Of a stretch of DNA of 34,772 nt, positions 8,256-14,730 are shown one piece after another. A program made the position numbers and the translations under genes. A model generated the notes under the pieces. The model worked only from the letters and a program-made list of their open reading frames with translations, did not search any database and had not been told where the DNA came from. The DNA comes from UBA10908 sp964608965 (GTDB lineage: Bacteria > Bacillota > Clostridia > Peptostreptococcales > Anaerovoracaceae). The DNA lies in contig CAZSPZ010000018.1 in NCBI GenBank assembly GCA_964608965.1, positions 1-34,772 of the forward strand, read 5' to 3'. Position 1 is the first letter of the stretch. Each line of letters opens with the position of its first letter.

Positions 8256-8284
8256 ATAATATTGTGCATTACAATGCAAAGATA
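8256..8284 (-). promoter_or_regulatory. Promoter with embedded palindromic operator for the M20D-dpaL operon
   Basis: Minus strand: weak -35 TATCTT (8284-8279), 17 bp, -10 TATTAT (8261-8256). The spacer holds the palindrome TGCATTGTAATGCA (plus-strand positions 8265-8278), with 6-bp arms TGCATT/AATGCA and a 2-bp centre. A dimeric regulator bound here would block or reshape RNA polymerase. The divergent AraC protein is an obvious candidate, although AraC proteins more often use direct repeats. Confidence 0.55.
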
Positions 8285-8327
8285 TCATAAAATTGCCTAT
8301 TTTTTATAAATATATTGAGGAAGATAG

Positions 8328-9278
8328 ATGTTAGAAAAAAGATTAAGGATAGACTCCGACAAGAGAGAAGTTCCTGTCCATATCCATCAGGGATTTCCGA
8401 TCGGAATTCTACACAACCAATTTTCGGGAAATACATACGACTATATCAACTGGCACTGGCACGATGAAATTCAATATAATGTTGTGCTGAAGGGCTCATT
8501 TTGCTTTAAAGTGGCCAGCAAGGAATATACGGTGAAAAAAGGTGACGGAATTTTTATCAATACCCAGCAAATTCATTTGGCGGAAGCAAAAGAACCCGAT
8601 TCTTCCTATTTGTTTGTATATTTTCATCCAAGCTTGCTGAGCAGCGAAAAAAACAGCTATTTGTATAAAACTTATGTGGCCCCTATGATGTCGGGCGACT
8701 CTGTCAATTCAATGCTGCTATCCAAGGAAGTTCAAAGCGAAAAAAAAATCATAGATTACATCTATGAACTAAAGGCGATTTATGATGAGAAAAGCAATGG
8801 CTATGATTTGGATATTTTATCTTCCCTTCTGCAGCTGTGGAAATTTACACTGCTTTGCGCCGAAGAGAAAAATTCAATGAGTCTTCAAAGCGACAATCTT
8901 ACGAACTATCGGCTGAAAAAAATCTTTTCTTATATCAACGAAAATTATATGAGGCAATTTGCATTAAAGGATATATCTGCGCTTGTTGATTTAAGCAGGA
9001 GCGAATGCTGCCGATTTTTCAAAAATTCGGTGGGTCAAAACATGTTTCAATACATTATAAAATTTCGAATCAATAAAAGCATCCATCTATTGCTGGATAC
9101 TGATAAAACGATTGCGGAAATCGCTTACGAGGTTGGTTTTAACAGTCAAAGCTATTATACGAAATGTTTTACTTCCATAAAAAGCAAAACACCAAATGGT
9201 ATGCGACGCGAATACAAAGACAAGGAAATCGAAAATAAGTATTTATATGAAGACAGTCACAGCGTTAACGGATTTTAA
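8328..9278 (+). CDS. Cupin-AraC transcriptional regulator, divergent to the dpaL operon
   Basis: Residues 20-110 form a cupin sensor domain (HWHDEIQYNVVLKGSF, GDGIFINTQQIHLAE). The C-terminal 100 residues are the AraC HTH pair (FALKDISALVDLSRSECCRFFKNSVGQ and TIAEIAYEVGFNSQSYYTKCF). The 316-residue length is a bit above the usual 280-290. The ATG has GAGGAAG about five bases upstream. Divergent placement 94 bp from the M20D start suggests local control of diaminopropionate-type catabolism, with the ligand sensed by the cupin. It is convergent with the Imm5-like gene at 9295, with only a 16-bp gap and no clear terminator between them. Confidence 0.92.
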   Translation: MLEKRLRIDSDKREVPVHIHQGFPIGILHNQFSGNTYDYINWHWHDEIQYNVVLKGSFCFKVASKEYTVKKGDGIFINTQQIHLAEAKEPDSSYLFVYFHPSLLSSEKNSYLYKTYVAPMMSGDSVNSMLLSKEVQSEKKIIDYIYELKAIYDEKSNGYDLDILSSLLQLWKFTLLCAEEKNSMSLQSDNLTNYRLKKIFSYINENYMRQFALKDISALVDLSRSECCRFFKNSVGQNMFQYIIKFRINKSIHLLLDTDKTIAEIAYEVGFNSQSYYTKCFTSIKSKTPNGMRREYKDKEIENKYLYEDSHSVNGF

Positions 9279-9294
9279 TTTCGGGTAATATACA

Positions 9295-9822
9295 TCAGCA
9301 CTTCCAGTTGATTTTTGCCGGATTCGGTTCACTTTCCACCGTAACGGTCCGCAGCGCATCCAGCATACGCCCGCACTCCAACGCAGCACATTGCTCCAGT
9401 TCTTCCCAGGTCGCGCTTGTTCCAAGTTTGTCGTATGCAACAGCTAACGCTCCATAAAGTGGAAGTCCGATACAATGCGTTGCCGAATGAATCGTCGATG
9501 CAGATTGACCGATTGCCCTGGCCGCAGCTTGCGCAACAGGGTTCGACTCGGCTTCGCGGGCAGCCGCATGACATGCTAAAATCGCTGCTTTCGCGGCCGG
9601 CAGTTTAATGCTCCCCGACAGCCAGTCATCTGCTGCATCCAATGCACTTTTCGGGCGCAAATCCTTTGGATCATACTTGTTCCACAGCGGCAGCATAATA
9701 TTCCGCGCATAATCAATTACCCAGTTTGCAAGCGTTGTCTTGCTCTGCGTCTCAATGAGCTGCACAAGCGATTGAATATAAGCTGCATCCCAATTATTGA
9801 GCATCTTCCTTAATTTCGACAT
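9295..9822 (-). CDS. Imm5-like putative immunity protein (orphan)
   Basis: A 175-residue all-alpha protein resembling the Imm5 family of putative polymorphic-toxin immunity proteins. It has the repeated Ala-rich helices RPKSALDAADDWLSG, AAKAAILACHAAAREAE and AIGQSASTIHSATHCIGLPLYG, with the conserved small/His pattern of that family. The ATG has GGAGAAGG four to five bases upstream. It follows the DUF1801 gene by 12 bp, so the two are likely one transcript. No toxin, secretion signal-bearing effector or polymorphic-toxin cassette is seen nearby, so the immunity role is a family name rather than evidence. The family call is from memory of the pattern. Confidence 0.7.
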   Translation of the reverse strand: MSKLRKMLNNWDAAYIQSLVQLIETQSKTTLANWVIDYARNIMLPLWNKYDPKDLRPKSALDAADDWLSGSIKLPAAKAAILACHAAAREAESNPVAQAAARAIGQSASTIHSATHCIGLPLYGALAVAYDKLGTSATWEELEQCAALECGRMLDALRTVTVESEPNPAKINWKC

Positions 9823-9834
9823 AACCTTCTCCGA

Positions 9835-10245
9835 TCAGTGATGATTTGCTGTTTCGTAACACCATTTGGCAATCTCTGCAATCAAGGCTAAGGGAATCGG
9901 TTTATTATAAGGGAATTGTATTGCACCCTTGCTTGTTTTGTATTCCTTCAGACGATCGATGAAATGCAAGACACCTTGATCCCCGGGATATAATCCGATA
10001 TGATTTTTGAATGCTGCAAAATGAATGATGTTATGCTCTTTCCAATAGGTCGGCATTCGCCACGAAATACGTTCTTGCGCGTCCGGCAATGCGGCGCGGA
10101 TTGTGTTTCTAACCTGGTTCAAAAGCAGCTGAATATTTTCGGGATGATCGGCAATGTATGCGTCAATCGTATTGGGTGGCTCGCCGCAGAAGTGACTTTG
10201 ATCTTGATTTAAAAATTCGCGTCCGCATTTTGGACATTCCCACAT
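9835..10245 (-). CDS. DUF1801/YdhG-like protein with N-terminal zinc ribbon
   Basis: A 136-residue protein. The first 25 residues are a Cys/His zinc ribbon (MWECPKCGREFLNQDQSHFCGE). The remainder is the DUF1801 (frataxin-like fold, YdhG) domain with DAQERISWRMPTYWKEHNIIHFAAFKNHIGLYPG and the C-terminal KGAIQFPYNKPIPLALI. This combination is common in Bacillota and its function is unknown. The ATG at 10245 follows a purine-rich GGGGGAAAAT; an upstream in-frame start at 10332 would add 29 unrelated residues and is rejected. It precedes the Imm5-like gene in one transcript. Confidence 0.85.
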   Translation of the reverse strand: MWECPKCGREFLNQDQSHFCGEPPNTIDAYIADHPENIQLLLNQVRNTIRAALPDAQERISWRMPTYWKEHNIIHFAAFKNHIGLYPGDQGVLHFIDRLKEYKTSKGAIQFPYNKPIPLALIAEIAKWCYETANHH

Positions 10246-10280
10246 AATATTTTCCCCCGCTCTTTTTATAATCAACCTGT

Positions 10281-10298
10281 CCGGACTTTGCAGTCCGG
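10281..10298. other. Small GC-rich hairpin upstream of the DUF1801 gene
   Basis: Perfect 7-bp arms CCGGACT (10281-10287) and AGTCCGG (10292-10298) around the loop TTGC. No T-run follows on either strand, so it is a poor terminator. It lies 36 bp upstream of the DUF1801 start and could be a leader structure or an operator. Confidence 0.4.
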
Positions 10299-10366
10299 CT
10301 AAAATAGTATTCCGATTAAATAATACCAGCACGAAGATGCATTGTCTATCCTGGCTCCATCGTCAA

Positions 10367-11422
10367 TCACACCGAAAAAATCAGAGGAAAAGTAAATGCA
10401 ACAAAAGCAGCCCAAAGCCCGTAGAACGGTAGATATTTTGTAATGGCGTCTTGGATGGCTGATGATTCAACTTTACCTTTTAGAAAGTGCATGTAAGCAC
10501 GCATAATCCAAATCAGATTCCCAAAGATCATAACGTTTACGCCTAAAACCGCGAGCCTGTTGGGCGTCATTCCATACGAAGAAAGTCTGAATGCCATGGC
10601 CGATAAAGCAACAATGTCGACAATCAAAGCAAGAATGATCAGTGCAAAGTTTATGTAGTCAGAAATGCTTTTTTTGTCGTTTGAACTGCTTTCGGTAATG
10701 GAGAATATTGTAATAGCTAATACACAAAGCAAAATTCCGTTAAAAGATATTAAAAAATTACGATCAATAAATGGATTTTTACCGATCCAGACCGCCGTCA
10801 ACAAATACGCAAGCAATGTGGCCAGCACAAGCGGACTAAAAATCTTTGCTATATACGGCGCAAGGCTTTTGGATAGTTTAAGGTTATTCAACACGAAGTG
10901 TGCAGCCACAATCCACAGAGCAGCAGCACCGATTAAAACAACATTCCTGAAGTAGAATTCCGCTATATCCATACCGACAAATTGAAACAACTGCAGCGTT
11001 ATCATGGTTAACAGCATTCCGCTGATTGCCATACTGGCATAGAGTATGCAAAATTCCCCGTTGAATTTCAGATAGGCTAACCTTGCGCTACCTGTACCGT
11101 ATTCATTTCCGGCATATGCAAGGCCTACGAGTATCCATAAAAAAACAGGAAGGTGCAAATAGGCCAAGAGAATGCTGTCGCTTTGTTCCAAGGGCAGCGT
11201 ACCGAAATAAAATGCAGAAAAGAGAAACAATGCACCAAGGATATTAATAATACTTCTTTTGGGAACATTATTTAAAACAAAATATGCTGCCGTAAATGGG
11301 AATATGCCAAACACAAGCATAACGGGAGGAGCTGTCTCCTGCAGTACAAAATAAAAAATTATCCTGGTGCTTATCCCGGCAAGCGCAGCTAAAATGATCA
11401 TCGGCAAGATTTTTTTATTCAT
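10367..11422 (-). CDS. DUF4153-type integral membrane protein
   Basis: A 351-residue protein with roughly ten hydrophobic segments spread over its length and few charges between them. The C-terminal third carries the DUF4153-like signature SSYGMTPNRLAVLGVNVMIF. The middle has ARLAYLKFNGEFCILY, also typical of this family. Function is unknown. It starts just after the stop of the HTH gene (ATG 11422, HTH stop 11425) and is the third gene of the DUF2975 - HTH - DUF4153 operon, so it is probably controlled by that HTH. A role in envelope or stress adaptation is only a guess. Confidence 0.8.
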   Translation of the reverse strand: MNKKILPMIILAALAGISTRIIFYFVLQETAPPVMLVFGIFPFTAAYFVLNNVPKRSIINILGALFLFSAFYFGTLPLEQSDSILLAYLHLPVFLWILVGLAYAGNEYGTGSARLAYLKFNGEFCILYASMAISGMLLTMITLQLFQFVGMDIAEFYFRNVVLIGAAALWIVAAHFVLNNLKLSKSLAPYIAKIFSPLVLATLLAYLLTAVWIGKNPFIDRNFLISFNGILLCVLAITIFSITESSSNDKKSISDYINFALIILALIVDIVALSAMAFRLSSYGMTPNRLAVLGVNVMIFGNLIWIMRAYMHFLKGKVESSAIQDAITKYLPFYGLWAAFVAFTFPLIFSV

Positions 11423-11424
11423 CG

Positions 11425-11652
11425 TTATACCTCGCCTGCGTCGCTTTCATCCGTTTTGTATTCCAATACATCCCCCGGTTGACATTGCAAAGCTTTACAA
11501 ATCGCATCCAGCGTTGATATGCGAACCGCTTTTGCTTTTCCGTTTTTCAGGATAGAAAGATTTGCCATCGTTATCCCGACTCTCTCCGAAAGTTCCGTGA
11601 CACTCATTTTTCTTTTAGCTAACATCACATCAATATTGATTATAATCGCCAT
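11425..11652 (-). CDS. Small Cro/C1-type HTH regulator (YozG-like)
   Basis: A 75-residue protein that is essentially one helix-turn-helix: MSVTELSERVGITMANLSILKNGKAKAVRISTLDAICKALQCQPGDVLEY. This is the compact Cro/C1 form that regularly follows DUF2975 membrane proteins, as in B. subtilis YozG-like genes. It lies 10 bp behind the DUF2975 gene and almost touches the DUF4153 gene. It probably binds the repeated operator at 12185-12227 and autoregulates the operon. Confidence 0.9.
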   Translation of the reverse strand: MAIIINIDVMLAKRKMSVTELSERVGITMANLSILKNGKAKAVRISTLDAICKALQCQPGDVLEYKTDESDAGEV

Positions 11653-11662
11653 GCTTTTCCCC

Positions 11663-12139
11663 TTAAACCGTCAGGTCATTCTCTGCTTTAATATCAATCG
11701 CCTCTTGCAAAAGCCTTTGAAGCACAGCGGCAAAAATTGCAATCACTATGGAAGCAAAGGTGGCGGTCATTCCGATTACAATAAGCCCGGGAGAATCATC
11801 TTTGTCTGCCAAGAAATAGATAAACGGCAGCATGGATCCATAGATGACGCTGACCGCAACTGCGCAGCACTTTATTTTTTTTAACGCCTTTACGGACAAT
11901 TGCGAAAAAGCTTCGCCTTTATCAATATAACTTAAGAGTAAAAAAGCTTGATATAAGGCGAAATAAAATGGTATGGCTGAAGTAAAGATGCCGATTAAAA
12001 TGGGATAGAGAACACCGGCATATTCCGAATTTACCGGATGATTGGCAAGCCAGGGTAATGCACCGATACAAAATCCAAGAACCGGAATTCCGATAAGGAA
12101 AACAACCACTCTTAAAAATAATGTTGACCCTTGTTTCAT
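11663..12139 (-). CDS. DUF2975 membrane protein
   Basis: A 158-residue protein with four transmembrane segments (near residues 8-28, 45-68, 90-112 and 120-145). It has the DUF2975-typical stretch YIDKGEAFSQLSVKALKKIK between TM2 and TM3 and ends with a charged tail. DUF2975 proteins pair with the small HTH gene that follows here, and their function is not established. The start at 12139 is chosen because GAGGTG lies six bases upstream; an in-frame start at 12157 would swallow this RBS. First gene of the three-gene operon. Confidence 0.85.
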   Translation of the reverse strand: MKQGSTLFLRVVVFLIGIPVLGFCIGALPWLANHPVNSEYAGVLYPILIGIFTSAIPFYFALYQAFLLLSYIDKGEAFSQLSVKALKKIKCCAVAVSVIYGSMLPFIYFLADKDDSPGLIVIGMTATFASIVIAIFAAVLQRLLQEAIDIKAENDLTV

Positions 12140-12171
12140 AAAAAGCACCTCGCTCAATTGTTTTTAAATTG

Positions 12172-12199
12172 ATTTTAGCATAAATTTATCGTTTTGCAA
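12172..12199 (-). promoter_or_regulatory. Promoter of the DUF2975 operon
   Basis: Minus strand: TTGCAA (12199-12194), 16-bp spacer, TAAAAT (12177-12172), 33 bp upstream of the DUF2975 ATG. The -35 lies inside operator copy 1. Confidence 0.5.
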
Positions 12200-12227
12200 T
12201 ATATTTTTATCATTTTGTATTATATTT
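12185..12227. repeat. Two-copy operator-like direct repeat, 21-bp period
   Basis: Two 22-nt copies, 12185-12206 and 12206-12227, match at 19 of 22 positions. Both start TTTATC, keep TTTTG in the middle and end ATATTT. The period of 21 bp is two helical turns, so two proteins would bind on the same DNA face. Copy 1 covers the -35 of the DUF2975 promoter. The small HTH protein of the operon is the likely ligand. Confidence 0.6.
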
Positions 12228-12347
12228 TTGCTGTTTAATTGCAGGAAAGTAATTTTATCACACATATATAGCAATATTTATTCTTTGATATATAATGAAG
12301 TTAACCAATCTATATTCTTATGCAGATTTATGTGAGGGGTGAGATGA

Positions 12348-12671
12348 ATGCCGGAAGTCAATCCAATGAACATATTATGGCACAGAGGCGGTAGATTAAA
12401 CGAAAAGCATCATTTTGAACTAACGGACGCAGAGAAGGAACATATTGCAAAGTGCAAGGGCATTAAAGCAGGCCATCCATGCAAAAATCCTATATTCCGA
12501 TGCAAAGAGTGCGGCAATTACGGTTGTGTACAGGAAATTGCCGATAAATGTACTGCCCAAGGATTTAAGGGAGACAAGTGCTTAAATTGCGGTAAAGTAG
12601 ACAGCCGCATACCGGTTATGGAAGATGAATTAGCTCAGTTTATTATGGAGTGGGAAAAGAACGACTTGTAA
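12348..12671 (+). CDS. Small Cys-rich zinc-binding protein, function unknown
   Basis: A 107-residue protein. Residues 37-80 hold eight Cys in paired arrangement: KCKGIKAGHPC, then FRCKECGNYGC, then DKCTAQGFKGDKCLNCGK. This suggests two zinc knuckles or a rubredoxin-like metal site. The C-terminus is acidic and helical (MEDELAQFIMEWEKNDL). I do not recognise the family. The upstream GAGGGGTGAG is a good RBS for the ATG at 12348. A TATAAT at 12291-12296 may be its -10, with no clear -35. It is monocistronic and ends in front of the hairpin at 12707-12741. Confidence 0.7.
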   Translation: MPEVNPMNILWHRGGRLNEKHHFELTDAEKEHIAKCKGIKAGHPCKNPIFRCKECGNYGCVQEIADKCTAQGFKGDKCLNCGKVDSRIPVMEDELAQFIMEWEKNDL

Positions 12672-12706
12672 TTTTCCCCAATATTGTTTGTAATCGCAAA
12701 ATGTAA

Positions 12707-12741
12707 AAAATGGCAGTTCCGATAAACGGAGCTGCCATTTT
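12707..12741. terminator. Bidirectional terminator
   Basis: Arms AAAATGGCAG (12707-12716) and CTGCCATTTT (12732-12741), with further TCCG/CGGA pairing inside. On the minus strand it is followed by TTTTTTACA, a good U-tract for the GNAT gene ending at 12806. On the plus strand it ends the Cys-rich gene. Confidence 0.75.
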
Positions 12742-12805
12742 CAGTTTAAACGCTTTCCTGCCCGGATCCGGCGAGACCTTCGCCAGAGTTTTTCATTTTG
12801 TAGAT

Positions 12806-13300
12806 TTAAAGTTCTATGAAAAAGCTGTATCCATGAATTTTAAACCCCAGACTCTCGTAAAATTTATGAGCATCCGCTCTCTTTATGTTGCTTGATAAGG
12901 CCAATTTATAGCAACCTTTCTGTTTACATCTATCCATTGCATAAATCATCATTTGCCTGCCGATGCCCTTATGTCGATAATCTTCGGCGACGACAACATC
13001 TTCCACAAGTCCGGAACACGCGCCCATATGTGCTATATTGTCCAGAATCGCTAAAGAAAAAGTACCGACTATCTTTCTATCCGTAACAGCGACATAAATA
13101 TCATAATCCGGATAGTTATGTATTTTGTTAAAAATGTCCTTCGCTGCATCCGGACTGATAGAACACTTTTGATCTATTTCAAGTTGTTCATATAACACGA
13201 GAATTTGCTTTAAGTCATTTACCTCTGCCCGCCTGATAATCAATATCGCCACACCTGCTTTCACTTTATATATATGAGCTGCGCCGCCGTCATGATTCAT
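12806..13300 (-). CDS. GNAT N-acetyltransferase
   Basis: A canonical GNAT acyl-CoA N-acyltransferase. It begins with IIRRAEVNDLKQILVLYEQL, has the central strand YVAVTDRKIVGTFSLAIL, motif A VEDVVVAEDYRHKGIGRQMM (RHKGIG binds the CoA pyrophosphate) and the C-terminal SSNIKRADAHKFYESLGF. The acceptor is unknown. The start is uncertain. The ATG at 13300 has GAGAG six bases upstream and is used here; GTG 13252 and TTG 13243 lie closer to the conserved IIRRAE. In-frame codons further upstream run into the aldolase promoter on the other strand and are not conserved-looking. Confidence 0.88.
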   Translation of the reverse strand: MNHDGGAAHIYKVKAGVAILIIRRAEVNDLKQILVLYEQLEIDQKCSISPDAAKDIFNKIHNYPDYDIYVAVTDRKIVGTFSLAILDNIAHMGACSGLVEDVVVAEDYRHKGIGRQMMIYAMDRCKQKGCYKLALSSNIKRADAHKFYESLGFKIHGYSFFIEL

Positions 13301-13412
13301 ATTATCTCTCAGCACAGGCATCGTCAACATTCTCCGCTTTATCTGGAAAATAAAAAGGTTTATTATGTAGATATTCGAGCATATAACCATCAGTTTTGCA
13401 AGGAGGATCATT

Positions 13413-14042
13413 ATGGCAGATAAGAAAGACACCTACAAGATTAAACTGTTTCAGGACGAAGTTGCCCGCGGCATACAGGTTATGCACAAGCAGTCTCTTC
13501 TTCCAAACGACCGAATGGGCGATATCAGCATAAGAGATGCTGAAACCGGTAATGTCTTCATTTCAATTAAACCCGGCACCTTTCATGTTAAAGATCCTTC
13601 CGACTATCATGGCAGCGATATTGCTGTGGTCGATAAAAAGGGAAATCCTCTTACCGATTTAACCCCACCTTCGGACAATCTCTCGATGCATCTTGCAGTA
13701 TACGATGCAAGGCCGGATATCAATACCGTTATTCATACATTCCCGGTATGGACCAGCCTCATGTCCGAAAGGAAAATGGACATGCCTTTTGTTTTGGCCG
13801 AGCAAATGGAAATGTCTATCAACGTCAGTTGTGTAACGGTTGAGCCCTCATTAAACGAGTCCTATTACAAAGAGCTTTTAAAGAAGCTGGGAAATGAAAA
13901 ATTCGTCTTGCTTTACCGTTATGGCGCGCTATCCGTTGCAGACAATATAGACAACGCAATCAACTATCTTGCATGGATGGAATCTGTCAGCGAGAAATTT
14001 GTGCTGGCCTCCATGATCGGTACGCCGCATTTAATAGGTTAA
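13413..14042 (+). CDS. Class II aldolase paralogue lacking catalytic residues (pseudo-aldolase)
   Basis: A 209-residue class II aldolase/adducin-fold protein (AraD/FucA family). Aligned by eye with its neighbour at 14053, the fold is kept (GDISIRDAETGNVFIS, HLAVYDARPDINTVIH, INYLAWMESVSEKF), but three active-site positions are lost. The catalytic Glu (E91 in the neighbour) is Asn89, the second His of the HTH metal motif is Phe110 (IHTF), and the third zinc His of NHG is Tyr170 (YRYG). It keeps only His108. It should not bind the zinc needed for retro-aldol cleavage. The ORF is intact, has a strong AAGGAGG RBS and is translated 10 bp ahead of the intact paralogue, so a structural or regulatory subunit role is likely. 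Confidence 0.88.
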   Translation: MADKKDTYKIKLFQDEVARGIQVMHKQSLLPNDRMGDISIRDAETGNVFISIKPGTFHVKDPSDYHGSDIAVVDKKGNPLTDLTPPSDNLSMHLAVYDARPDINTVIHTFPVWTSLMSERKMDMPFVLAEQMEMSINVSCVTVEPSLNESYYKELLKKLGNEKFVLLYRYGALSVADNIDNAINYLAWMESVSEKFVLASMIGTPHLIG

Positions 14043-14052
14043 GGAGGATAAA

Positions 14053-14727
14053 ATGGAAAATTATAATATTTATCAGGATTATGACCAAATTCTTTTCAAA
14101 GAAGAAGTTGCCGCAGCCACACGAAAGCTTAACATAGACGGATTTTCTCCTTCCGGCGAATCGGGGGACACAAGTGTTCGTGATCCCAAATCAGGATTTA
14201 TTTATATTTCGGGAAGCCCCGATTGGTGTTTCCAAAAAAACCTCCAAGACGCCAGAGGCTGGGAACGCTTCATAACAGACACAAATGAGACCATCTATGT
14301 TCCATGGAGCACTCCGACGATCGAGTGGTATACCCACACGGCTGTTTACAGAAAGCGCCCGGATGTAAACGCTTGTATTCATACGCATGGAGAATGGGCT
14401 TCAGTGTTTGCGATTTTAGAGATGGATGTACCGCTTTCTATTATAGGAGAAGGCTTGACGGGGGTTATTCCCTGCGCTAAATATATTTCGGCAGGAACAA
14501 AAGAAGTCGGCGAAGTAACGGCAGATGCTTTGATCGATAATCCTTATAACTGCTGTATTATGGGAAATCATGGCGGCGTTGCCGTCGGGAAGACCATGGA
14601 CGAAGCCTATGCCACCGTAGCGTGGATGGAACAAGCTGCAAAGAAAGCCTTTTATATGCTTTTAGTGCAAGGCGGAGCAAAAGTTGATGCAGCGGCCGTG
14701 TTGGAGAAATTGGCAAAGAAAGGCTAA
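14053..14727 (+). CDS. Class II aldolase/adducin-family sugar-phosphate aldolase
   Basis: A 224-residue zinc-dependent class II aldolase or epimerase of the AraD/FucA family. The active site is complete: catalytic Glu91 (PTIEWYTH), the metal His110 and His112 (CIHTHGEW) and His173 (MGNHGGVAVG). Family members cleave ketose-1-phosphates such as fuculose-, rhamnulose- or ribulose-1-phosphate, or epimerise ribulose-5-phosphate. Followed three bases later by an FGGY kinase, it should act on the phosphorylated product. The preceding gene is a degenerate paralogue, suggesting a mixed oligomer. RBS AAGGAGG. Exact substrate not determinable. Confidence 0.92.
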   Translation: MENYNIYQDYDQILFKEEVAAATRKLNIDGFSPSGESGDTSVRDPKSGFIYISGSPDWCFQKNLQDARGWERFITDTNETIYVPWSTPTIEWYTHTAVYRKRPDVNACIHTHGEWASVFAILEMDVPLSIIGEGLTGVIPCAKYISAGTKEVGEVTADALIDNPYNCCIMGNHGGVAVGKTMDEAYATVAWMEQAAKKAFYMLLVQGGAKVDAAAVLEKLAKKG

Positions 14728-14730
14728 AGG

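Noticed and set aside
12741..12760. Catabolite-response (cre) element near TTTAAACGCTTTCC
   Set aside because: It is only a partial match and lies downstream of the GNAT stop, far from the sugar operon start.
13302..13432. N-terminal extension of the GNAT gene back to 13432
   Set aside because: It would add 44 unrelated residues overlapping the start of the aldolase operon on the other strand; a nearer ATG with RBS exists.
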